From an uncultured Lachnospiraceae bacterium (GTDB taxonomy: Bacteria > Bacillota > Clostridia > Lachnospirales > Lachnospiraceae), in the NCBI GenBank assembly GCA_945919795.1, contig CAMEJJ010000016.1:1-64000 (forward strand): DNA of 64,000 bases. The letters are read 5' to 3'. Shown here piece after piece: positions 11,100 through 20,747 of this stretch. The position numbers and the translations under genes were made by a program. The notes beneath the pieces are model-generated. The model had not been told where the DNA came from, ran no database searches, and saw only the letters and a list, made by a program, of their open reading frames with translations. How positions within the stretch are numbered: the first letter of the stretch is position 1; every line of letters begins with the position of its first letter.

Positions 11100-11198
11100 A
11101 AAATAAAGACTCACACATAAGAGTGAAAATATCTTGATTATATTTTTTCCCTCATATGATAATCACTATATCATATAAAAATAAAAAAGTCATAAAAA

Positions 11199-11573
11199 TT
11201 ATTCTTCAATATGCTCCATTCCCTGCGAAATAATGGTTCTGACATGTGCATCTGCCAGGGAGTAAAAAATGGATTTTCCTTCCCGGCGGGATTTTACCAG
11301 CCGGCTTTGCTTTAAAATCTTTAATTGGTGTGAAATTGCCGACTGTGTCATATTCAGGGCTGCGGCTAAATCACATACACATACCTCTGCTTCAAATAGT
11401 ACATATAAAATACGAATTCGAGTTGAATCCCCAAAAACTTTAAACAGTTCTGCCAAATCGTATAGTTCCTCTTCTGAGGGCATCGTTTCATTTACAATTC
11501 TTAAAAGATCCTGATGAACTTCTGTTGTTTCGCAACATTCAATTCCTTCATGATTATGATGATGTTCTGCCAT
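11199..11573 (-). CDS. ArsR/SmtB family metal-responsive regulator
   Basis: His/Cys-rich N-terminus HHHNHEGIECC, EVCVCDLAAALNMTQSAISHQLKILKQSRLVKSRREGKSIFYSL. Confidence 0.92.
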   Translation of the reverse strand: MAEHHHNHEGIECCETTEVHQDLLRIVNETMPSEEELYDLAELFKVFGDSTRIRILYVLFEAEVCVCDLAAALNMTQSAISHQLKILKQSRLVKSRREGKSIFYSLADAHVRTIISQGMEHIEE

Positions 11574-11798
11574 TTTTTCACCTCTTCCGTTTCTTTTTGA
11601 TTCTTAATTGTTTTCTGTTCCTTATTTCTACTGATTTGTTTTCTAAATTTGATTTTTCAAAAGTTTCATTCGGGTTAGTCTGTTATTAACCTATCTGTTT
11701 ACTAACTTTTAACAATTGACTATTTATCCGTCGAATATCTCCTTTAATCAGTCAGCTATTTAATTAACTAATGATTGATTCTCTATTTGCAGCCATAA

Positions 11799-13718
11799 TC
11801 AAAGTTTCTTCACAAACAGAGCCCGAATGGCATTTAATACAGCAATTACCATAACCCCGACATCGGCAAAAATTGCAAGCCACATATTGGCAATACCAAG
11901 TGCTCCAAGTACAAGGCAAATCAACTTTATCCCGATTGCAAAGAAAATATTCTGATATACAATACGCAGACACTTTCTGGATATTTTAATTGCCTTGGAA
12001 ATTTTCAGTGGATCATCATCCATCAGTACAATATCCGCCGACTCGATTGCAGCATCTGAGCCAAGTGCTCCCATCGCGATCCCGATATCTGCTCTGGACA
12101 GTACCGGCGCGTCATTGATTCCGTCTCCGACAAATGCCAGCTTTTCTTTTTTACCTTTTTTCTCCAAAAGCTGTTCCACTATGCTTACTTTATCTGCCGG
12201 AAGAAGTTCACTGTAGACCTCATCAATTCCGAGCTCTTTTGCCACCTGATTAGCAACAACTTTTGTATCTCCGGTCAGCATAACGGTTTTTTTCACTCCA
12301 TTTCTCTTTAGAGAAGAAATGGCTTCTTTTGCATGGGGCTTTAAGATATCAGAAATAACAATCTGTCCGACATACTGCTGATCTATGGCAACATGAACCA
12401 CCGTTCCTATTTTATCACAAGGTTTGAATGCTACCCCAATTTGTTTCATCAGTTTTTCATTACCTGCTGCAACACTCTTTTCATCTACTTTCGCAATGAC
12501 ACCATGACCACTGATTTCCTGAACATCATGAATACGGTTTTTGTCAACTTCCTTTCCATATGCCTTCAACAAGCTCTTGCTGATTGGATGTGTCGAGAAG
12601 CTTTCCACATAGGCTGCCATTTCAATTACATCTTCTTTGGGAATGGTATTTTCATAAACACCGTTTACTTCAAATACTCCCTGAGTCATGGTTCCTGTTT
12701 TATCAAAAACCACATACTTTGCTTCGGATAATGCCTCTAAATAGCTGGATCCTTTTACCAGTACACCCTGATTTGAGGCACCACCAATACCGGCAAAAAA
12801 GCTAAGCGGGATACTAATGACAAGTGCACAGGGACAGCTGATGACAAGGAATGTCAGGGCACGATAAATATAAACCGGCCACATAGGTGACAATCCCATA
12901 AAAAGCCATCTGACAAGGGGCGGTAAAACAGCCAATGCCAATGCTCCGTAGCAAACTGCGGGTGTATAATATCTGGCAAACTTTGAAATAAAGTTTTCAG
13001 ATTTCGATTTTTTGGAGCCGGCATTTTCTACTAAATCCAAAATCTTCGAAACCGTTGATTCCCCAAATTCCTTGGTTGTACGGATTTTAATCAATCCGCT
13101 CAAGTTGATGCAACCACTGATGACTTCATCATCAACACCTGCTTCTCTGGGCAGGCTCTCACCGGTCAACGCACTTGTATTTAAAGATGTATTACCTTCT
13201 ATAATCGTACCATCAATCGGAACTTTTTCTCCGGGCTTTACGACAATGATAGTTCCGATTTCTACTTCATCCGGATCAACCTGCTCTAACTCTCCATCTT
13301 TTTCAATGTTGGCATAATCCGGCCGGATATCCATCAGTTCACTGATATTCCGACGGCTCTTTCCGACTGCATAGCTTTGGAAAAATTCTCCAATCTGGTA
13401 AAAAAGCATAACCGCTATGGCTTCGGTATAATCATTTTCACCGGATATACCCAATGCGGCTGCCGAAGCACTTCCTTCATACAGGGCAACGGCAATAGCT
13501 CCGATTGTAGCAATTGCCATCAGGAAATTTTCATCAAACATCTGTCGATTGCAAATTCCCTTCCATGCTTTTTTTAATACATCATATCCTATGATAATAT
13601 ATGGGATCATATAAAGGGCAAATCTTAAAAGCCCTTCTGCCGGTATCCATTTTAAAACAATAATCAAAGCTGCCGATACTAGAATCCGCACCAGCATTTT
13701 TTTCTGCTTTTTATTCAT
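11799..13718 (-). CDS. P1B-type heavy-metal ATPase (Zn/Cd/Pb type)
   Basis: SCPCALVIS, DKTGTMTQG, MLTGDTKVVANQVAKELGI, GDGINDAPVL; no N-terminal HMA domain. Confidence 0.93.
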   Translation of the reverse strand: MNKKQKKMLVRILVSAALIIVLKWIPAEGLLRFALYMIPYIIIGYDVLKKAWKGICNRQMFDENFLMAIATIGAIAVALYEGSASAAALGISGENDYTEAIAVMLFYQIGEFFQSYAVGKSRRNISELMDIRPDYANIEKDGELEQVDPDEVEIGTIIVVKPGEKVPIDGTIIEGNTSLNTSALTGESLPREAGVDDEVISGCINLSGLIKIRTTKEFGESTVSKILDLVENAGSKKSKSENFISKFARYYTPAVCYGALALAVLPPLVRWLFMGLSPMWPVYIYRALTFLVISCPCALVISIPLSFFAGIGGASNQGVLVKGSSYLEALSEAKYVVFDKTGTMTQGVFEVNGVYENTIPKEDVIEMAAYVESFSTHPISKSLLKAYGKEVDKNRIHDVQEISGHGVIAKVDEKSVAAGNEKLMKQIGVAFKPCDKIGTVVHVAIDQQYVGQIVISDILKPHAKEAISSLKRNGVKKTVMLTGDTKVVANQVAKELGIDEVYSELLPADKVSIVEQLLEKKGKKEKLAFVGDGINDAPVLSRADIGIAMGALGSDAAIESADIVLMDDDPLKISKAIKISRKCLRIVYQNIFFAIGIKLICLVLGALGIANMWLAIFADVGVMVIAVLNAIRALFVKKL

Positions 13719-13803
13719 ACTGCTTTCATCCTATCTTTTTCTAACAATTATTCTCATAATCTTTAAAGTTTCTAATAAAAAACCTGATTATCTATTTCAT
13801 CTT

Positions 13804-14022
13804 CTAGAAAAATATCTCACAGTCATCTTCTACTTTTTTACAGTTAGCTAAAACTTCTTTCATTACCGCCTTGTGATCAACTCCTTCTTCAAATTCTACA
13901 TGCATTTTCAACGCCATAAAATTTACAGTTGCATCTTTTACCCCGGCTGTCTTTTTTGCCGCCTCTTCCATTTTATTTGCACAGTTAGCACAATCTACTT
14001 CAATCTTGTATGCTTTTTTCAT
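13804..14022 (-). CDS. Stand-alone heavy-metal-associated (HMA) domain protein
   Basis: 72 aa, VDCANCANKMEEAAKKTAGV metal-binding loop, ferredoxin-like length. Confidence 0.85.
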   Translation of the reverse strand: MKKAYKIEVDCANCANKMEEAAKKTAGVKDATVNFMALKMHVEFEEGVDHKAVMKEVLANCKKVEDDCEIFF

Positions 14023-14098
14023 AGCCTCTACCTCTCATTTTCTGTTATTTTGACAGTCATTTTCATATTATATTCTTTATCCGCATCCATTTTCACAA

Positions 14099-14136
14099 AA
14101 TATATACATATGAGCAACCGTTCATATGTATATATT
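14099..14136. promoter_or_regulatory. Candidate ArsR/SmtB-type operator upstream of HMA/P-type ATPase/arsR genes
   Basis: Inverted repeat AATATATACATATGAG-CAACCG-TTCATATGTATATATT about 80 bp upstream of the HMA gene start. Confidence 0.65.
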
Positions 14137-14197
14137 ATCACTTTTTTCCGCATTGTCAATATAGAAAACACCCTTTTCGGATTTGTGTTCCCACTAT

Positions 14198-14527
14198 AAA
14201 TATGCTGTAAGAACGATATATGGGTTTTTTGACCTTAGATGCAGACTTTTATCTCTGCCATCGTTTCTCACATTTTATTATTCGCAACTTTGGGGACATA
14301 GCCAGTCGCCCAAACAAAAATTACATATCTTTGCCCGTGGAATTTAGCGAGGTTTTCTGGCATTTCTTAGCGGCATAAGCGAACAAAAAGAATGCCCGGT
14401 TTCAACTGTCTGAAGACGAAGTCTGAGTTTTGAAACCGGGCATTTAATAAATACTTTGTGAGAAACGATGGCAGAGCGTCTGCATAATCGGTCTGCAAAC
14501 CCCATATATCGTACTTACAGCATATTT
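14198..14527. repeat. Long palindromic element, copy 1, with 54-nt core at 14391-14444
   Basis: Outer arms AAATATGCTGTAAGAACGATATATGGG / CCCATATATCGTACTTACAGCATATTT; inner arms GCCATCGTTTCTCACA / TGTGAGAAACGATGGC; core shared with copies at 22076, 32479, 61896. Confidence 0.85.
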
Positions 14528-15026
14528 ATCGAAACACCTGCTTAATGCTGTCATAATGTAAAAATATCCCTTGTCTGCCAAGCTCTGCAATTTCCTCTGC
14601 TGTCGCAAGCATAAATCCGTCCGTTTCCGCTTCCTGGGGCTTTACATCTGCCTCATTAAAATCCAGTTCAAAACGATATACATCTACAAAATAATTATCG
14701 CCCTCACCGGGATTTTCTCTGTGATAGGTAAATTCATATGCATCTCTGCATCCGGAAACATCCAATCCGGTTTCTTCTTTTACCTCACGAATAGCAGCCT
14801 CTAACGATTCTTCGCCTGCCTGAGCGGCTCCACCGGATACTTCCCAATGTCCGGGCGCCCATGCTTTGGTCATCACTCTCTTTGTAATCAGATACTTACC
14901 GTCCGGTCTGCAGACAACACCAAGTACGGTAAGGTGATATTCTCCATCCTGTAAAATCCAGTCATTCCGCTTCATCGTACGTCCGGTTCTTTTTTTATCT
15001 TTATCATAAATATCCCATAATTCCAT
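14526..15026 (-). CDS. NUDIX hydrolase
   Basis: GGAAQAGEESLEAAIREVKEETGLDVS Nudix box. Confidence 0.9.
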   Translation of the reverse strand: MELWDIYDKDKKRTGRTMKRNDWILQDGEYHLTVLGVVCRPDGKYLITKRVMTKAWAPGHWEVSGGAAQAGEESLEAAIREVKEETGLDVSGCRDAYEFTYHRENPGEGDNYFVDVYRFELDFNEADVKPQEAETDGFMLATAEEIAELGRQGIFLHYDSIKQVFR

Positions 15027-15095
15027 ATGTATATCCTCTTATTAAATATTATTTTTAGCCAATTGTAAAACTGTTTGTTCATACTATCCTGATTT

Positions 15096-17015
15096 TTACA
15101 ATTGTTCCATATACCGTTTTTTCGCCTGATACATTTGATGATCCGCTTTATCAACCGCTTCTTCTAAGGAAATCGTACTGTCCTTTTCAATGATATAATA
15201 ACCCATACTGGCGCTGATTTTATATGGATATTGATGATCGGCATTGGCTTTTTGCAAAGTAGCTTCCACTGTTTTAATAAGAGTTTCTGCTTTTTCTGCT
15301 GTATAATCCGGACCCATCAGGATAAACTCATCCCCTCCGAAACGGGTACAGATATCTTCTTCTGCTTTTGATTCTACCAATGCCTTTGCAACAGTCCGAA
15401 TCGCCACATCTCCGTTTTCATGGCCGTATACATCATTGATTTGTTTTAATTTGTTTAAATCCGCAAACAGAATTAACATGGATCTTTCTTCGGATTTGCA
15501 CATATCATAAAGATTAACCGAATACCTTTCAAAACCAAAACGGTTATATAAATTGGTCAATCCGTCACGAATATACATTTCTTCCAATCGCTGTAATGCA
15601 TCGTTCATGGCATTTTTGCGCCGGATATTTTCAATGGAAATATTGACATTCATCAACCACTGATAGAAAGACTGCCCATTCATCTCGAAGTCCGGATTCA
15701 CAATAATGGCATATCCAAGACAACGATCCTGAAAATGAATGGGTGAAAACAGATAGGTCTTTGCTTCATCCGTGTGCTCGCATTCCGGCAACAACTGTTC
15801 CGTATCAAAATCGTCTGCTTCAAAATAATTTCCATCCTTGTATGCGGCAAGTACTGTCATCTTTTTGGGATAGGCTAAAACAGCATCATTTTCATATTGT
15901 TTCAGTCTGCCCATAAAATCCGGAGAATCAATACTGTTGGGATGTCCTTTTACTTCGGGTCTGACACATAAATACAAACCCTCACATTTTAAAAACGGAA
16001 TAAAATCCTTTAAGCTTTTAAGCATTTCATCAAAGGTATCACAATCGGTCAATTTTTCCGTCATTTCATTTAAAATTGTAGAATTGGAAAGATTAGTTTC
16101 GCGGTTCACAAAAAAGTCATGGCGAAACTGTTTAAAGCTTTTTCCACATCTAACCCAGCATCCACAGCTTTCACGAAATACCGGTTCCGTTTTCATGATG
16201 ATATCATTGTCGGCTTCTTCTCCACGAATCTTGCGAATCAAATTTTCACATATGATAGACCCCAACTCTACCCGGGGACGCGCTACGGAAGAAATACGCG
16301 GCTCATAATTAACCGCATCAGCAATATCATCAAATCCGGTAACGGCAACATCCTTGGGAACTTTTATTCCGTGCTTTTCAAATCCTCGTATCAGCCCCAT
16401 TGCCATCTCATCATTGGAACTGGCAATAGCTCTGGGTAAGCCGGAAGCTCTGCCAATAAAATGTTCCGCTGCCTTAAGTCCGCTTTGAAAACCATAATTG
16501 CCATAAAATACATCTTCTGCGTGTACTTCCATGCCATGCTCTTTTAATACATCCTCATATGCATTTAATCGGCGTAAACTTTCCTGATTTTCTTTTGGTC
16601 CCGCAATAAAACCAATACTTTCATATTTATGAAAATCCAAAAGATGCTCTATCATATCCCGCATCGCATCATAATTATCAATTCCGGCAAAATCCATTCC
16701 TTCTTCTTTGATTTCCATAGAAACAGCCGGAACAGAGTGCCTTTTTACTTCTTCAAACAGCTCGCGTTCTACCTCTTTACAGATGATGGTGCTGGAAACA
16801 AGAATAATTCCGTCAAAATGATCCAACTTGGCAAGACGGAAAATATTAAATTCTCCCACATCAAATTTACGGGATATATCCAGACTGCCCGCACAGTTAA
16901 ATATAGAAAGCGAAAAACCCTGCTCTGTCGCCTTTTTTCGAATACCTTCCAGTATTACTTTCCATGCTTCTCCGTCACGTCCTGAAATAAAAACTGCAAT
17001 TTTTTCATTATTCAT
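15096..17015 (-). CDS. LacI-type periplasmic-binding-like sensor domain fused to GGDEF diguanylate cyclase
   Basis: SSTIICKEVERELFEEVKRHSVPAVSM, DVAVTGFDDIADAVNYEPRISSVARP (LacI sensor); CTRFGGDEFILMG (GGDEF); start set to MNNEKIAVF. Confidence 0.88.
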   Translation of the reverse strand: MNNEKIAVFISGRDGEAWKVILEGIRKKATEQGFSLSIFNCAGSLDISRKFDVGEFNIFRLAKLDHFDGIILVSSTIICKEVERELFEEVKRHSVPAVSMEIKEEGMDFAGIDNYDAMRDMIEHLLDFHKYESIGFIAGPKENQESLRRLNAYEDVLKEHGMEVHAEDVFYGNYGFQSGLKAAEHFIGRASGLPRAIASSNDEMAMGLIRGFEKHGIKVPKDVAVTGFDDIADAVNYEPRISSVARPRVELGSIICENLIRKIRGEEADNDIIMKTEPVFRESCGCWVRCGKSFKQFRHDFFVNRETNLSNSTILNEMTEKLTDCDTFDEMLKSLKDFIPFLKCEGLYLCVRPEVKGHPNSIDSPDFMGRLKQYENDAVLAYPKKMTVLAAYKDGNYFEADDFDTEQLLPECEHTDEAKTYLFSPIHFQDRCLGYAIIVNPDFEMNGQSFYQWLMNVNISIENIRRKNAMNDALQRLEEMYIRDGLTNLYNRFGFERYSVNLYDMCKSEERSMLILFADLNKLKQINDVYGHENGDVAIRTVAKALVESKAEEDICTRFGGDEFILMGPDYTAEKAETLIKTVEATLQKANADHQYPYKISASMGYYIIEKDSTISLEEAVDKADHQMYQAKKRYMEQL

Positions 17016-17167
17016 ATATGAGTCCTCCGAGAGATATCTCAATAACTCATTTACATTTTATAGTTATAGTCTGCTTTATTATACCATCTTTTTATTACAA
17101 GACAAAAACATTTTTTGCCATTTTCTACGGTATTTTTGCAACCGAAGATCGTATTTTCCTATAATCA

Positions 17168-17202
17168 AAGAGCCCGATTCGCATTTCGTGAATCGGGCTT
17201 TG
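17168..17202. terminator. Intrinsic terminator hairpin
   Basis: AGCCCGATTC...GAATCGGGCT perfect 10-bp stem 3' of the 17235..18614 gene. Confidence 0.7.
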
Positions 17203-17234
17203 CTATCTGTCGGTTTTTTTCATCAATGGACAAT

Positions 17235-18614
17235 CTAACCTAAAGAAATATTTTCAACATCTTCTTTTTCTAAAACCGCCAGAGTATCTTTATTTACATC
17301 TTTTAATGACACAATACGGGAAGCCTGATTGGAAACGGCTTTCTCCAGATAGTTTCGTACATCTCTGGCATTGGCATAGTTATCGGGCTTGTTTTCACAA
17401 CGGTTTTTGAAAAATTCTTTGGCAATGTCTGCAGCTTCATCTGAAAGCTGGTAGTCCTGCCCTTTACAAAGATTTAATAAGATCTCAAACTCTTCATCTG
17501 CCGTATAATCGTCAAAATAGATGTATTTGTTGAAACGGGAACGAAGTCCCGGGTTGGAATCGATGAATTCCTGCATCAGATCCGTATATCCGGCTACGAT
17601 GACGATTAAATCATCTCTATGGTCTTCCATCGCCTTGAGTAATGTATCAACCGCTTCCTGTCCAAAGTCTCCCTGTCCTTTATTGTTGGTCAGGGTATAG
17701 GCTTCATCCACAAATAAAATGCCGCCGAGCGCTTCTTCAACCACTTCCATGACCTTGGTTGCAGTCTGTCCGATATATCCGCAAACCAGTCCGGAACGAT
17801 CCACTTCTACAAGATGTCCTTTTTCAATGACGCCGATGCTTGCATATATCTTGGATAACAGTCTTGCAACGGTTGTTTTACCGGTACCGGGGTTTCCCAT
17901 GAAAACCATATGTCTGTTGACACTGGTCGTCTTCATGCCGTTTTCTTCTCTCATCTTCTGGACCTTCATCAGATTGACTAAAGAATTTACATCTTCTTTT
18001 ACACTCTTTAATCCGGTCAGGGAATTGAGCTGCGCTAAAAGCTCATTGGGATCTAACTTTTCCAGTTCCTCTTCTTTGGGAGGCTTTGCTACGGTAATCG
18101 GCTTTTTATCGGGACGCAGTAATCCATATTCCTTCAGATAATTGTCAAGCATCAGACAATACTTTGACAACATCTCGACTTCTTTTTCACCTGCACAGGA
18201 ATTGCTGGCGATATAACTTTGTCCGATTTCACGAAAAGTATCCACCACGAATTTCGCTTTTTGATTGCGGTAGATATCCCCTTTTATTTTTCTGCCGGCA
18301 TCCGCCAAGACAAAATATTTTAAAGCCATCGGAATTTTGGTTCCGTAGGTGTTTTCGTTTAAATCGCGTTTCTTTTTTAATTCATCAGCCGTATTGGAAT
18401 CAATATAAAAACCCAGCATATCGTTGATAAAGGTTTCTTCTTCTTTTTCCAGATGACCGGACAATGTAGAAATATAAATAACAAAATTGAGAAATTCCCG
18501 ACGCAGGTTTTCACGTAGAGTCATCTGCATATCCTGCTTGATGACGCCGTTTTTCTCAATATAATCACACATTTCATAGCATTGATTCATTAATTGCTTT
18601 AAATCTTTTCCCAT
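17235..18614 (-). CDS. AAA ATPase of CbxX/CfqX (SpoVK-like) type
   Basis: [54 protein letters not shown]. Confidence 0.9.
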   Translation of the reverse strand: MGKDLKQLMNQCYEMCDYIEKNGVIKQDMQMTLRENLRREFLNFVIYISTLSGHLEKEEETFINDMLGFYIDSNTADELKKKRDLNENTYGTKIPMALKYFVLADAGRKIKGDIYRNQKAKFVVDTFREIGQSYIASNSCAGEKEVEMLSKYCLMLDNYLKEYGLLRPDKKPITVAKPPKEEELEKLDPNELLAQLNSLTGLKSVKEDVNSLVNLMKVQKMREENGMKTTSVNRHMVFMGNPGTGKTTVARLLSKIYASIGVIEKGHLVEVDRSGLVCGYIGQTATKVMEVVEEALGGILFVDEAYTLTNNKGQGDFGQEAVDTLLKAMEDHRDDLIVIVAGYTDLMQEFIDSNPGLRSRFNKYIYFDDYTADEEFEILLNLCKGQDYQLSDEAADIAKEFFKNRCENKPDNYANARDVRNYLEKAVSNQASRIVSLKDVNKDTLAVLEKEDVENISLG

Positions 18615-18670
18615 ATCTACTCCATTATTGAAAAGACTATTTTTTAATCATTATTTGAATACCAAACGAA

Positions 18671-19273
18671 TTAGTTCAATACTTCCTTAATAGCCGCTAA
18701 CAACTCATCATATGTCTCAAAGGCCTTTAAGTCCGGATTGTCTGCTTTAATCTGTTCCGTACTCTTAAATAAAAATCCGGCTTTACTTGCTTTAATCATT
18801 CCTAAATCATTGTGACTGTCACCGCTTGCAATCGTATCATAACCAATGGACTGCAGTGCTTTTACCGTTGTATATTTGGAATTTTCAACACGCATTTTAA
18901 ATCCGGTAATCTCACCGTCTTCTGCTACCTCTAAAGAATTGCAGAAAATGGTAGGCCAACCCAGCTTTTTCATAAGCGGTGTTGCAAACTGGGTAAAAGT
19001 ATCGCTGATAATGATAACCTGTGTAATGGAGCGTAATTCATCTAAAAATTCTTTTGCTCCGGGAATCGGATCAATCTTTGCAATGGTTTCCTGAATTTCC
19101 TTTAATCCAAGACCATGCTCTTTTAAAATACCGATACGCCATTTCATCAGTTTATCATAATCGGGCTCATCACGGGTTGTTCTCGTTAATTCCGGAATGC
19201 CACTCTCTTTTGCAAAAGCAATCCAGATTTCCGGTACTAAAACGCCCTCTAAATCCAAACATACAATATCCAT
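18671..19273 (-). CDS. thrH: HAD-family phosphoserine phosphatase/homoserine phosphotransferase (ThrH-like)
   Basis: MDIVCLDLEGVLVPEIWIAFA, IISDTF, SGDSHNDLGMIKA. Confidence 0.85.
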   Translation of the reverse strand: MDIVCLDLEGVLVPEIWIAFAKESGIPELTRTTRDEPDYDKLMKWRIGILKEHGLGLKEIQETIAKIDPIPGAKEFLDELRSITQVIIISDTFTQFATPLMKKLGWPTIFCNSLEVAEDGEITGFKMRVENSKYTTVKALQSIGYDTIASGDSHNDLGMIKASKAGFLFKSTEQIKADNPDLKAFETYDELLAAIKEVLN

Positions 19274-19378
19274 TTTTTCATCCTCACTCTTTCTTCCTAA
19301 TTATTGTTGCAGTCTACACAAATCAATGCATCCGCTTTTTAGTTTGCTGCCGGCTGAACAAATTTTCCGGCTTATATA

Positions 19379-19466
19379 CCCACACGTATAAGCTCACACA
19401 TATATCACTTATGAACTCGTGCATACGAACTCATACATATGAACTCGTACACATAAGCTCACACAT
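19379..19466. repeat. Degenerate short tandem repeat (about 14-15 bp unit)
   Basis: Successive CATACGAACTCATA / CATATGAACTCGTA / CACATAAGCTCACA-like units. Confidence 0.6.
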
Positions 19467-19485
19467 GAATTAGTATAGCATAATT

Positions 19486-20616
19486 TTATATGGTCTTCAA
19501 TTCATACTCCCTGCTGCCAAGTCCAATCTTTTGCGCATGTGCAAGGCAGGATTCCCACTCGGTATCGGGATGTGTCATTTGGAAATGATCATGGTGTTCA
19601 TGCTCGTGGTCGTGATCATGACAGTTTTTGCAATTGTCATCTAAGATACTTCCACTTGTGACGGGCATCTGATTACACAAATCTGCACATGCCTGATCCA
19701 GCGCAACCGGATCAAAAGATGCCAGCATGCCGACATTGGGAATAATAGGGATATCATTTTCCGCATGGCAGTCACAGTTTGGTGAAACATCGCAAATCAG
19801 TGATATATGGAAACATGGTCTGTCTTTGCAGACTGCCAGGCTGTATTCTGCCATTTTATAATTTAACATGGCAATGGAATCGGAAAAATCTGCGGAAATG
19901 GCATCCTTGGGACAGACTGCCAGACAACGACCGCAACCGACACATTTATCGTGATTGATGACAGCCTTTTTATCATTTATCTCAGGAGCCTGATGTGCAC
20001 AAATCCGATAGCAGGCTCCGCAACCAACGCAAGTTTCGGGATTTACACTGGGCTTTCCATCACAGTGCTGTTCCATCTTGCCGGCACGGGATCCGCATCC
20101 CATACCGATATTTTTGATAGCTCCGCCAAACCCAGCCATTTCATGCCCCTTAAAATGTGTGAGAGAAATAAAAATATCCGCATCCATAATGGCCTGACCG
20201 ATTTTTGCTTCTTTTACATATTCGCCGTTAATGGAAACCAATGCTTCATCCGTTCCCTTTAAGCCATCGCCGATAATCACATGACATCCCGTCTGAAGCG
20301 GCGAAAAGCCATTTAGATATGCCGTTTCCAAGTGATCTAGTGCATTTTTCCGACTGCCGACATACAACGTATTACAATCGGTCAAAAACGGTTTCCCTCC
20401 CAGTTCCTTTACATAGTCTGCAACCACCTTTGCATAGTTCGGTCTTAAAAAAGCCAGATTTCCGTACTCTCCAAAATGGATTTTGATTGCGGTAAATTTA
20501 TCTTTAAAATCAATATTCTCAAAGCCGGCCTGTTTCATCAGCCGGTGAAGTTTCTGAATCAGATTTTCATTGTAAGTCGTTTTAAACGTTGTAAAATAGA
20601 CCGTTGATTTCTCCAT
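19486..20616 (-). CDS. DUF362 / 4Fe-4S ferredoxin-domain protein with His-rich C-terminus
   Basis: CVGCGACYRIC and CVGCGRCLAVCP clusters; GGAIKNIGMGCGSRAGK; HDHDHEHEHHDHF. Confidence 0.88.
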   Translation of the reverse strand: MEKSTVYFTTFKTTYNENLIQKLHRLMKQAGFENIDFKDKFTAIKIHFGEYGNLAFLRPNYAKVVADYVKELGGKPFLTDCNTLYVGSRKNALDHLETAYLNGFSPLQTGCHVIIGDGLKGTDEALVSINGEYVKEAKIGQAIMDADIFISLTHFKGHEMAGFGGAIKNIGMGCGSRAGKMEQHCDGKPSVNPETCVGCGACYRICAHQAPEINDKKAVINHDKCVGCGRCLAVCPKDAISADFSDSIAMLNYKMAEYSLAVCKDRPCFHISLICDVSPNCDCHAENDIPIIPNVGMLASFDPVALDQACADLCNQMPVTSGSILDDNCKNCHDHDHEHEHHDHFQMTHPDTEWESCLAHAQKIGLGSREYELKTI

Positions 20617-20685
20617 ATCATTCTCCTTTATGCCTAAGTATTATATTTCTATATTATTGAAAAAAAAAGATATATTCAACACAAT

Positions 20686-20714
20686 TTGAAAAAGACTATA
20701 GAATCTGCTATAGT
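20686..20714 (+). promoter_or_regulatory. SigmaA-type promoter of ion channel gene
   Basis: TTGAAA - 17 nt - TATAGT upstream of ATG 20748. Confidence 0.65.
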
Positions 20715-20747
20715 TTTCGTAAGTATATGTAGGGGGATTAGGCAGAT

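Noticed and set aside
14198-14527. Possible complete insertion sequence
   Set aside because: Too short and no transposase ORF inside; at most a MITE-like or REP-like palindrome.
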